Origin: a virus
Virus record (IMG/VR): IMGVR_UViG_3300031576_000150
Span: 1-40,173 of that record
Length of the DNA stretch: 40,173 bases
Reading direction: 5' to 3' (one strand)
Every line of letters begins with the position of its first letter. The first letter of the stretch is position 1. The notes under the pieces were generated by a model. The model was not told the origin of the DNA and did no database searches. It saw only the letters and a list, made by a program, of their open reading frames with translations. Below, piece by piece: positions 15,673 through 22,522 of this stretch. A program made the position numbers and the translations under genes.

Positions 15673-15957
15673 GTGGCCACGGTCAGCCAGACGCTGCTCG
15701 GTTGCGCGCTCGGCGGCGCGCGGGCGCTGATCGCCGATTACGACGACGCGACGCTGGCGCTGCAGAGCCTGCGCATCACCGGCGCCAGCGGGCGCGCCTG
15801 CGCTTGGCGCTGGCGCGCCGGCGCCGCGACGCTGGCCAGCGAGGCGGCGGCGGCGAACGAGGAGAAGAGCCGCGACCTGACGCTCCTCGGGCTGCTCATG
15901 CAGGCCGCCGGCCGGCTGCCGGCCGGCGCCGCCATCGAGGCGGAGTGGACGCCGTGA
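15673..15957 (+). CDS. Hypothetical virion-region protein
   Basis: The 94-residue product has a GTG start and an amphipathic, Ala-rich sequence (QTLLGCALGGARALIADYDD, NEEKSRDLTLLGLLMQAAGR). I do not recognise the family. It is coupled to the next gene by a GTGA overlap and therefore probably made with the virion proteins. Confidence 0.6.
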   Translation: MATVSQTLLGCALGGARALIADYDDATLALQSLRITGASGRACAWRWRAGAATLASEAAAANEEKSRDLTLLGLLMQAAGRLPAGAAIEAEWTP

Positions 15958-16766
15958 GCAGGCGAGCCAGACGCTTCCTGCTGCTGGTGCCATATTTTTG
16001 GGTGCCAAGGCGCGGGCTTTGGATCCCGTCGGATCGGGAATTGCGCCGGCTGATGGCGGCGATCGCCCACGAGCAGACCTCGTCGGTCAATAGCACCGCT
16101 TCATCCACGACCCACGACCTGACGCACACGACGCAAGGCAGTGACCGTTGCACCGTCGTCATCGTGGCGCAGGACGCCGGCGCGGTGGACGTCACCGGCG
16201 TCGTGTGGGACCCGGCGGGCGACAACATCACCCTCGACGCGCTGGGAACAGCGGGCACGACCACCTGCCGTTGCGAGATGTTCGGCAAGGCCGGGCTGGC
16301 GGCGGGAACGAAGACGGTGCGGGCGACGCTCGCCTCCGCCAACGCCGTGCAGATGGGTGCACAGACGTACAGCGGCGTTGACCAGGGATCGCCGTTTGGC
16401 AGCTTCGCGGGCATCCTGGACACCAGCGGCGCCGCCGTGAGCCTCGACGTGTCCTCGGCCGCCAACGACATGGTAGTGGGCGGCCTGGCCGAGGAGACGG
16501 CGGGAACGATCGGGGTCAACGGCGGCGAGACTCTGCGCTGGAACCTGAGCTTCGGCGGCGGCTGCGAGGAACTGGCGGTGGGCGCCACCACGAATTTGTC
16601 CTGGACCTCGACCGCCAGCGACGACGGCGCCGCCGGCGGCGTCGCGCTCAAGCCAGCGGCCGGCGGCGGGCCGGGATTCGACAGCGACCGGGGCTTTCTC
16701 CGGCACCCGAAGCCGCCGATCCGCGAGCTGGTGGCGCGCGAGATCGCGGCGGGAGTGCGCGCATGA
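15954..16766 (+). CDS. Beta-sandwich virion protein, possible surface domain
   Basis: The 270-residue product has a basic N-terminus with a short hydrophobic stretch (FLLLVPYFWVP). From about residue 40 it shows repeated beta strands typical of a jelly-roll or Ig-like sandwich often found in secreted and phage surface proteins (VVIVAQDAGAVDVTGVVW, TVRATLASANAVQMGAQTYS, GVDQGSPFGSF, DMVVGGLAEETAGTIG). The C-terminus is basic. Such domains often bind carbohydrate or decorate capsids; that role is inferred. GTG start by GTGA overlap. Confidence 0.6.
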   Translation: MSRRARRFLLLVPYFWVPRRGLWIPSDRELRRLMAAIAHEQTSSVNSTASSTTHDLTHTTQGSDRCTVVIVAQDAGAVDVTGVVWDPAGDNITLDALGTAGTTTCRCEMFGKAGLAAGTKTVRATLASANAVQMGAQTYSGVDQGSPFGSFAGILDTSGAAVSLDVSSAANDMVVGGLAEETAGTIGVNGGETLRWNLSFGGGCEELAVGATTNLSWTSTASDDGAAGGVALKPAAGGGPGFDSDRGFLRHPKPPIRELVAREIAAGVRA

Positions 16767-17635
16767 ACCTGACCAACGCCGCCACCGACAAGCTGGAGCT
16801 GATCACCAGCGCGGCCGGCAACATCGACGTGGTGGCGGATTTCACCGAGGCCGCCTCGGCGACCCTGGTGCCGAGCGCCGCCGACGTGCAGCACGCGAAC
16901 ATCGCCACCGCGGCGACGACCGAGATTTGCGCCACCCCCGGCGCCAACAAGACGCGGGCGCTGACCTTCCTCTCCGTGCGCAACCGCCACGCCTCGGTGG
17001 TCAACGACGTCACCGTCGTCTTCAACCGCGGTGGCACCCAGCGCGAGCGCCACAAGGAGACGCTGCAGCCCGGCGAGTGCCTCCAATGGGCGCAGGAGCT
17101 GGGCTTCTTCAAGCTCGCCGCCGCCGCCAGCGGCTTCGGCGACGTGTTCATGCGGGTGCTGGACGCCGACGCCACCGGGCAGAACGTCGCCACCGCCCAG
17201 CCCTGGTTCCCCGCGCTCGGCGCGGTGGCGGTGGAGGCCGGCGTCACCTACGAGCTGGAAGGCAAGCTGGTGCTGACGCGCGCGGCCGGCACCACCTCGC
17301 ACACCACCGGCATCGGCTTCGGCGGCACCGCCACGCTGACCTATATCGACTGGGTCGCCCAGTGCCGCGAGGGCGATGTCCAGACCCTGGCCGATTCGGA
17401 CATGATCTCGGCCCAGTCGGCGGCGAACCTGCAGGTCAAGGCGGCGTCCATCAGCGCGACGGAAGCGATCGGCGTCACCGTGCGCGGCGTGGTCAAGATC
17501 AACGCCGCCGGCACGCTGATCCCGCAATTCACCTACAGCGCCGCCCCCGGCGGGGCGCCGACGGTGGAGGCCGGGAGCTTCTTCAAGCTCACCAAGCTCG
17601 GCGCGGCGTTCGCCTCCAAGGGCAGCTGGACCTGA
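16763..17635 (+). CDS. Putative virion structural protein
   Basis: The 290-residue beta-rich product has two apparent parts. Residues 1-145 carry a phage-like block (ALTFLSVRNRHASVVNDVTV, HKETLQPGECLQWAQELGFF). Residues 150-290 contain GVTYELEGKLVLTRAAGTTS, GTATLTYIDWVAQ and VRGVVKINAAGTLIPQFTYS, a pattern seen in phage surface or tail-associated proteins. No catalytic motif is visible. The ATGA overlap couples it to the preceding beta-sandwich gene. Confidence 0.65.
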   Translation: MNLTNAATDKLELITSAAGNIDVVADFTEAASATLVPSAADVQHANIATAATTEICATPGANKTRALTFLSVRNRHASVVNDVTVVFNRGGTQRERHKETLQPGECLQWAQELGFFKLAAAASGFGDVFMRVLDADATGQNVATAQPWFPALGAVAVEAGVTYELEGKLVLTRAAGTTSHTTGIGFGGTATLTYIDWVAQCREGDVQTLADSDMISAQSAANLQVKAASISATEAIGVTVRGVVKINAAGTLIPQFTYSAAPGGAPTVEAGSFFKLTKLGAAFASKGSWT

Positions 17636-17641
17636 CCGCCG

Positions 17642-18781
17642 ATGGCGGTGGTCCGGCTGCCCCGCCGCCGCTGGTCGGCGGCTGACTGGCTCGGCGACCG
17701 CGCCTCGGCGCCGGGCTGGTTCAACGCCGCCCTGGCCGAGGCCGGCGGGATCTCCGCCACGCTCGGCCAGGCGGTGGAGACCGACGCCGCGCAGGCCATC
17801 GCCTGGGCGCCGAAGCGGCGCCTGCTCGGGCAGGTGGCGGAAACCGGCGCGGCGCTGGCGGTCGCGGCGCGCAAGACGCTGGTCCTCGGCCAAGCGTTCG
17901 AAACCGGCGCGGCGCTGGCGGTCTCGCCGCGCAAGACGCTGGCGCTCGCCCAGGCGGCGGAAACCGGCTTGGCGCTGGCGGTCGCGCCGCGCAAGACGCT
18001 GGCGCTGGGCCAAGCGGTGGAAAGCGGCCTGGCGCAAGCCATCGGCCGCGTCAAGCTCAAGGCGCTCGGCCAGGCGGCGGAAACGGACCTGGCGCAGGCG
18101 GTGGCGTCCGGCGGCGTCCCGGTGCTCGGCCAGGCGCTGGAGAGCGATAGCGCCCAGGCCATCGCCTGGGCGCCCAAGCGCCGCCTGCTCGCCCAGGCGG
18201 CCGAGGCCGGCCTGGCGCAAGCCCTCGGCCGGACGAAGGCGAAGCTGCTGGCGCCGGCGGCCGAGGCCGATCTGGCGCCAGCCCTCGGCCGGGCAAAGGC
18301 GAAGCTGCTGGCGTCGGCGGCCGAGGCGGCGCTGGCCCAGGCGCTGGGGCGGGCCAAGGCGCGCCTCGCCGCCCAGGCGGCCGAAGCCGATCTCGCCCCG
18401 GCCATGGCCGGCGCCAAGCGCAAGGCCTTCGGCCAGGCGGGCGAAAGCGATCTAGCCCAGGCTCTGGGGCGGCTCAAGGCGCGGCTCGCAGCCCAGGCCG
18501 CCGAGGCCGGCCTGGCCCAGGCGCTGGCCCGGGCGAAGCGCAAGGCGCTCGGCCCGGCGGCGGAGACGGATGCCGCGCTGGCGGTCACCTTCCTCGCCGC
18601 CGTGCAGCCGGGGACGCTGGTGCTGGCCGACACGGGGTTGGCGGGGCTGGCGGCGGGCGACGCGGGCCCGGCGGCGCTGGCGCCGGCCGACGGCGGCCTG
18701 GCGGCGCTCGTGCCCGGCGACGCCGCGGCGGCCGCCGCCGCGCTCGCCGGCGACAAGGTGGCCGTGCTGGTGATCAACTGA
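17642..18781 (+). CDS. Tandem-repeat protein (about 14 units of about 20 residues)
   Basis: The 379-residue product has a short basic N-terminus (WSAADWLGDRASAPGWFNAA). From about residue 41 it holds about 14 tandem units with consensus LGQAxETDxAQAxxxxKxKx, and the C-terminus switches to a shorter Gly/Ala/Asp repeat (ADTGLAGLAAGDAGPAALAP). The repeat is near-identical in the first units at DNA level (60-63 bp period) and drifts later, a sign of recent expansion. The placement among virion genes suggests a fibrous or surface protein; a periodic helical or solenoid fold is inferred. The function is unknown. Confidence 0.75.
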   Translation: MAVVRLPRRRWSAADWLGDRASAPGWFNAALAEAGGISATLGQAVETDAAQAIAWAPKRRLLGQVAETGAALAVAARKTLVLGQAFETGAALAVSPRKTLALAQAAETGLALAVAPRKTLALGQAVESGLAQAIGRVKLKALGQAAETDLAQAVASGGVPVLGQALESDSAQAIAWAPKRRLLAQAAEAGLAQALGRTKAKLLAPAAEADLAPALGRAKAKLLASAAEAALAQALGRAKARLAAQAAEADLAPAMAGAKRKAFGQAGESDLAQALGRLKARLAAQAAEAGLAQALARAKRKALGPAAETDAALAVTFLAAVQPGTLVLADTGLAGLAAGDAGPAALAPADGGLAALVPGDAAAAAAALAGDKVAVLVIN

Positions 18782-18812
18782 TTTTGTCCATGGCGAATTG
18801 CAGGCGAAGCCC

Positions 18813-19112
18813 ATGCCAACCACGCCCGCCTACGACATCGGCGACCTCCGGCGCCTGACGGCGGCCTTCACCGTCAACGCGGCGCCCACCGACCCGACCG
18901 TCACCACCTTCGCCATGCTCGAGCCCGACGGCGTCAAGACGACCTATGTCCACGGCCAGAACGCGCAGCTGGTGCGGGATTCCGCCGGCAATTTCCACGT
19001 CGACTGGACGCTCGCCAAGCCCGGCCGGCACCTCTATCACTGGAGCGGCGCCGGCACGGCCACCGAGGCCGAGGCCGGCGAGTTCTGGGCCCGGCGGAAG
19101 GAAGCCGCGTGA
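18813..19112 (+). CDS. Small Ig-like virion-region protein
   Basis: The 99-residue product is all-beta in appearance: YDIGDLRRLTAAFTVNAAPT, TTFAMLEPDGVKTTY, GNFHVDWTLAKPGRHLYHWS. The pattern is that of small Ig-like proteins found before head-tail connector genes in alphaproteobacterial phages. The ATG at 18813 was chosen over an upstream TTG at 18798. It is coupled by GTGA to the connector gene. Confidence 0.65.
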   Translation: MPTTPAYDIGDLRRLTAAFTVNAAPTDPTVTTFAMLEPDGVKTTYVHGQNAQLVRDSAGNFHVDWTLAKPGRHLYHWSGAGTATEAEAGEFWARRKEAA

Positions 19113-19711
19113 CGGGCCACATGAATCTCAAGCTGGTCACGCCGCCGGCGGTGGAGCCGCTGAGCCTGGCCGAGGCCAAGGACCATTTGCGCGTCGACGG
19201 GACGGCGGAGGACGCGCTCATCGGCGCCCTGGTCCAGGCGGCGCGCGAAAGCCTCGACGGCGCCGCCGGCTGGCTCGGCCGGGCGCTGGTCACGCAGACC
19301 TGGGACTGGTTGCTGGATGAATTTCCCGCCGCTTCCGACCGGGCGTTGCGGGTGCCGTTGCCGCCGCTGCAAAGCGTCGCCTCGCTCAAGTATCTCGACC
19401 TGGCGGGAACCGAGCAGACCTGGTCCCCCGCCAACTACCTCGTCGACGCGGCGGCGGCGCCGGCGCGCATCCTGCCGGCCTACGGCCTCGCCTGGCCCAC
19501 GGCGCGCCGGGTGGCGAACGCGGTGACGGTGCGCTTCGCCGCCGGCTATGGCGGCGCCGGCAACCTGGTGCCGGGGCCGGTCCGCGCCGCCATGCTGCTG
19601 TTGATCGGCGACCTTTACCGCCACCGCGAGGCCAAGATCGACGCCGCGCTGGCCGGCAACCCGGCGGTCATGGCGCTGCTGGCGCCGTACCGGGTCTGGG
19701 GCTTCGGGTGA
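19109..19711 (+). CDS. Head-tail connector (gp6-like)
   Basis: The 200-residue product contains LKLVTPPAVEPLSLAEAKDH, LRVDGTAEDALIGALVQAAR, a WSPANYLVDA block and PVRAAMLLLIGDLYRHRE, matching the phage gp6-like connector family that docks on the portal. The GTG start follows the GTGA rule of this operon; an ATG at 19121 (MNLKLVTPP) is an equally plausible start and is closer to the usual N-terminus. Confidence 0.88.
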   Translation: MTGHMNLKLVTPPAVEPLSLAEAKDHLRVDGTAEDALIGALVQAARESLDGAAGWLGRALVTQTWDWLLDEFPAASDRALRVPLPPLQSVASLKYLDLAGTEQTWSPANYLVDAAAAPARILPAYGLAWPTARRVANAVTVRFAAGYGGAGNLVPGPVRAAMLLLIGDLYRHREAKIDAALAGNPAVMALLAPYRVWGFG

Positions 19712-20055
19712 CCGGACCCTTCGCCGGCGAGCTCGGCGAGCGCGTGACCCTGCAGCAGGAAACGAACGCGCCCGACGGCGCCGGCGGCAACGCGCGCGGC
19801 TGGGCCGACCTCGCCACGGTGTGGGCCAAGGTCGAGCCGGTTCGCGCCGCCGAGACCCTGCAGGGCCAGCTCCTGCAGGGCAAGGTCACCTGGCGGGTCG
19901 TGATCCGCCGGCGGGCGGACGCGAGCCACGCGCGGCGGCTCAAATGGACGCCGCACGGCGGCGCCGAGAAACTGCTCAACGTGCGCTCGGCGCACGACCT
20001 CGCCGGCGGCCGCGCCTTCACCGAGATGCTGGCCGAGGAAGGCGGCGCCACTTAA
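19708..20055 (+). CDS. Head closure / head-tail joining protein
   Basis: The 115-residue product reads GELGERVTLQQETNAPDGAG, then WADLATVWAKVEPVRAAETL and VTWRVVIRRRADASHARRLK, the pattern of the phage head-tail joining family (PF05521, SPP1 gp16-like) that closes the connector after packaging. GTG start by GTGA overlap. It ends at TAA, just before an intergenic palindromic element. Confidence 0.88.
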   Translation: MTGPFAGELGERVTLQQETNAPDGAGGNARGWADLATVWAKVEPVRAAETLQGQLLQGKVTWRVVIRRRADASHARRLKWTPHGGAEKLLNVRSAHDLAGGRAFTEMLAEEGGAT

Positions 20056-20083
20056 TCCGCGCCCGCCACGGCGCTCTTGTATT

Positions 20084-20200
20084 CGCTTCCCATCCCGTCA
20101 AACGGCGCGCACCCCTCGCGGTTGGCCGGGATGGGAAGCGCAATAAACAACCGGGATGGGAAGCGCAATAAACAACCGGGATGGGAAGCGCAAAAAAACC
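20084..20200 (+). repeat. Covarying palindromic element, copy C, with tandemly repeated 3' arm
   Basis: The outer stem CGCTTCCCATCCCG (20084-20097) pairs perfectly with 20127-20140; both arms differ from copies A, B and D in matched positions. The central TCAAACGG and GGTTGGC are kept, but the inner stem is degraded. The 3' arm is part of a 25-nt unit repeated in tandem: 20126-20150, 20151-20175 and a partial 20176-20200. This fills most of the 166-bp gap between the head-closure and gp10-like genes. Confidence 0.85.
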
Positions 20201-20221
20201 GGAAACAAAGAGGGCTATCCC

Positions 20222-20602
20222 ATGGCGAGATCGCGGGTCATCGGCGCGGCGCGGCTGCAGCGGGCGCTGTTGAAATTGCCCGACGACGCCCGGCGCGAGC
20301 TCCGGGCCGCCATCGCCGGCGGCGCGGCGCAAGTCGCGGCGGCGGCCGCCGCCCGGGCGCCGGCGCGCACCGGGGCGCTCAAGGGCGCCATCGAGACGCG
20401 GCTGGCGAAGTCGGGCCTCGGCGCCACGATCGGCGTCTTCAAGCGCTCGAAGAAAACCCACGTCGCCCGCTTCCTCGAATTCGGCACCGTCAAGATGGCG
20501 GCGCGGCCCTGGTTCTTTCCCGCCTTCCGCGCCTTGCGGGCGCGCCTGCGCGGCCAGATCGAGGCCGCCGCGCGGCGGGCGTTGAAGCGGGGCGGGCATT
20601 GA
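20222..20602 (+). CDS. HK97 gp10-like head-tail component
   Basis: The 126-residue product has the family pattern: ARLQRALLKLPDDARRELRA, RAPARTGALKGAI, THVARFLEFGT and ARPWFFPAFRALR. It belongs to the HK97-gp10/tail terminator-associated group. The ATG at 20222 was preferred over an upstream frame extension that is only palindromic element sequence. The gene ends inside a 17-bp tandem duplication. Confidence 0.87.
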   Translation: MARSRVIGAARLQRALLKLPDDARRELRAAIAGGAAQVAAAAAARAPARTGALKGAIETRLAKSGLGATIGVFKRSKKTHVARFLEFGTVKMAARPWFFPAFRALRARLRGQIEAAARRALKRGGH

Positions 20603-20616
20603 AGCGGGGCGGGCAT
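20583..20616 (+). repeat. 17-bp tandem duplication at a gene boundary
   Basis: TGAAGCGGGGCGGGCAT occurs at 20583-20599 and again at 20600-20616. The second copy supplies the TGA stop of the gp10-like gene and the first bases of the next ATG. Without it the upstream gene would read two Gly codons further and overlap the next gene. Confidence 0.85.
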
Positions 20617-21028
20617 GGCGGCTGATTCGTCCCTCGCCTTCCAGCAGGCGGTGTACGCGGCGCTCGCCGCCTCGGCGGCGGTCAAGGCGCTGGTCGGCGA
20701 CCCGGCGCGGGTCTACGACGACGTGCCCGAGGGCGCCGCCTTCCCCTACATCTCCATCGGCGACGGCACGGTCGCCGACTGGGGCACCAAGACCACCATC
20801 GGCGCCGAGGTGACGCTGACGCTGCACGCCTGGTCGCGGCACGGCGGGCGCAAGGAAGCGAAGCAGATCCTCGACGCCGTGCACGGCGCGCTGCACCAGC
20901 AGCCGCTGGCCATGGCCGGCCACACGCCCCTCGACGTGCGCTTCGAGTTCGCCGAGGATTTCCTCGACGAGGACGGCCTCACCCGCCACGCGGTCGCCCG
21001 CTACGCGGTCAAGACCCAGACCCCCTGA
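20615..21028 (+). CDS. Tail completion protein, DUF3168
   Basis: The 137-residue product fits DUF3168 throughout: FQQAVYAALAASAAVKALVG, RVYDDVPEGAAFPYISIGDG, GAEVTLTLHAWSRHGGRKEA and FEFAEDFLDEDGLTRHAVAR. The family forms the tail terminator ring that fixes tail length and joins tail to head. It starts 12 bp after the previous stop. Confidence 0.92.
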   Translation: MAADSSLAFQQAVYAALAASAAVKALVGDPARVYDDVPEGAAFPYISIGDGTVADWGTKTTIGAEVTLTLHAWSRHGGRKEAKQILDAVHGALHQQPLAMAGHTPLDVRFEFAEDFLDEDGLTRHAVARYAVKTQTP

Positions 21029-21076
21029 CCCCCGCCACCGCCACCACCACCAACGCCAGCAGGAAAGGATTCCATC

Positions 21077-21481
21077 ATGGCAGCCGAAAAGGGCCGCGGC
21101 TTCGTCCTCAAGCGCGGCACCGCCGCCGCCGGCACGCTGATCGCCGGCATGCGCATCACCTCGTTCCGCCTCAACCAGAACCCGGTCGACGTCACCACCA
21201 AGGACAGCGCCGGGTGGCGCGAGCTGTTGGCCGGCGTCGGCATCCGCTCGATGCAGATCCAGGCCGCCGGCGTCTTCCAGGATTCCACCGTCGAGGACCA
21301 GCTGGTCACCGACCTGAACGCCAGCGTGCTGCAGGCCTACGCCATCGTCCTCGAGAGCGGCGACACCTTCGAGGGCAGCTTCCTGGTGGCCGACCTGTCG
21401 CGCGAGGGCGGCCATGACGGCGAGGTGAGCTATTCGCTGACGCTGGAATCCTCCGGCGCCATCACCTACGTCAACGGCTAG
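21077..21481 (+). CDS. Major tail protein, TP901-1 family
   Basis: The 134-residue product has a good AAAGGA Shine-Dalgarno and the family pattern: GRGFVLKRGTAAAGTLIAGM, RITSFRLNQNPVDVTTKDSA, GWRELLAG and MQIQAAGVFQDSTVEDQLV. It forms the stacked rings of the tail tube. It is of the same type as the major tail protein of gene transfer agents. Confidence 0.93.
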   Translation: MAAEKGRGFVLKRGTAAAGTLIAGMRITSFRLNQNPVDVTTKDSAGWRELLAGVGIRSMQIQAAGVFQDSTVEDQLVTDLNASVLQAYAIVLESGDTFEGSFLVADLSREGGHDGEVSYSLTLESSGAITYVNG

Positions 21482-21495
21482 TCGGGAGGCCGGTC

Positions 21496-21852
21496 ATGGC
21501 TCTGCTCGCCGAACAGATCATCGTCGAGGCGGGGATCGCCCCCTCCTTCGCCGCCGCCGCCGGCGGCGGCGACACGTTCGCCAACGACGGCGACGCCTTG
21601 CTCTACGTCAAGAACGGCGGCGGCGGCTCGGTCACCGTCACCATCACCGCCCAGGCGGTCAGCCTCACCGTGCCGGGCCGGGGCGCGATGACCAAGGCCA
21701 ACGCCGGCGGCGCCGTCGCCGCCGGCGCCGACCGCGTCTTCGGCCCCTTCCCGCCCGCCAGCTTCAACAACGCCAGCGGCCAGGTCGCCGTCACCTATTC
21801 CGGCGTCACCTCGGTGACGGTGGCGGCGCTGCGGCTCCGGCAGCCGACATGA
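21496..21852 (+). CDS. Tail-region hypothetical protein
   Basis: The 118-residue beta-rich product reads FANDGDALLYVKNGGGGSVT, VTITAQAVSLTVPG and RVFGPFPPASFNN. This type of small protein follows the major tail gene in several alphaproteobacterial phages. A tail-decoration role is possible. Its last codons overlap the next ATG. Confidence 0.68.
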   Translation: MALLAEQIIVEAGIAPSFAAAAGGGDTFANDGDALLYVKNGGGGSVTVTITAQAVSLTVPGRGAMTKANAGGAVAAGADRVFGPFPPASFNNASGQVAVTYSGVTSVTVAALRLRQPT

Positions 21853-22283
21853 TTCCGGATCCGGAATCGGTGGCGGCGCCGCGGGGCGCCAACGGCGCCG
21901 GCCAGCCGACGCACCCGCGCGGCGAGTTCGCCGTCGTGCTGGGCGGCGAGACCTTCGTGCTCAGGCCGACCTTCAAGGCGCTGGCGGAGATGGAGCAGAG
22001 GGCCGGCTGCGGCCTGCTGGCGCTGGCCAACCGCTTTCATCAGCAGGTCTTCACGCTGCGCGACATGCTGGCGGTGCTGGGGCCGGGGATCGCGGCCGGC
22101 GGGCGGACGCCGCCGGACAACCTGGGCGAGCTGGTGGTGGCGGCCAACGTCATCGACGTGGCGGCGGCCTGCGCCCGCTTCCTGGTGCTGGCCTTGACCG
22201 GCGGCCGGCCGGCGGCGCCGGCGGTGGACGGGGCGGCGGCGGATCCCGACCGCCCTACCCGTGGCGCCGCGTCCGCGAGCTAG
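21849..22283 (+). CDS. GTA-type tail assembly chaperone (gp10-like)
   Basis: The 144-residue product has HPRGEFAVVLGGETFVLRPT, then FKALAEMEQRAGCGLLALAN and DMLAVLGPGIAAGGRTPPDN, the pattern of the GTA TAC-like family (PF11836). It keeps the tape-measure protein soluble during tail assembly. The last dozen residues (PTRGAASAS) look artificial: the -1 frame at the same place reads PYPWRRVRELGLGVLGWAPA, the natural start of the next chaperone, so the two may be joined by frameshifting. Confidence 0.85.
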   Translation: MIPDPESVAAPRGANGAGQPTHPRGEFAVVLGGETFVLRPTFKALAEMEQRAGCGLLALANRFHQQVFTLRDMLAVLGPGIAAGGRTPPDNLGELVVAANVIDVAAACARFLVLALTGGRPAAPAVDGAAADPDRPTRGAASAS

Positions 22284-22291
22284 GCCTGGGC

Positions 22292-22522
22292 GTGCTCGGC
22301 TGGGCGCCGGCGGATTTCTGGCGGGCGACGCCGCATGACCTCGACGCGGCGCTGGGCGGCTTCGCCGAACGGCATGGGGCCGGTTCCGCCGGCGGCGGCC
22401 GGGGCCGCCGTGCGGGCGGCGGCGGGGCGGCGATGACGCGGGCCGAGTTCGAGGACCTGAAGCGGAAGCTGGCGCGCCGCGCCGGCGGCGGGACGAAAGG
22501 AAGGGAAGATGGCCACGCTTGA
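22292..22522 (+). CDS. Second tail assembly chaperone (TAC_6-like)
   Basis: From the first usable start (GTG 22292) the product is 76 residues: VLGWAPADFWRATPHDLDAA, then a Gly/Arg-rich linker and TRAEFEDLKRKLARRAGG. The motif FWRATPHDL is diagnostic for the PF09550 chaperone. The family's conserved N-terminus (PWRRVRELGLG) is encoded upstream in the same frame without a start codon, inside the end of the previous gene. It overlaps the tape-measure start by 14 bp. Confidence 0.78.
   Translation: MLGWAPADFWRATPHDLDAALGGFAERHGAGSAGGGRGRRAGGGGAAMTRAEFEDLKRKLARRAGGGTKGREDGHA

Noticed and set aside
15896-18220. Minus-strand open frame of about 770 codons
   Set aside because: It lies opposite three virion genes and consists mostly of Arg/Gly/Ala repeats that mirror the 60-bp repeats of the plus-strand gene.
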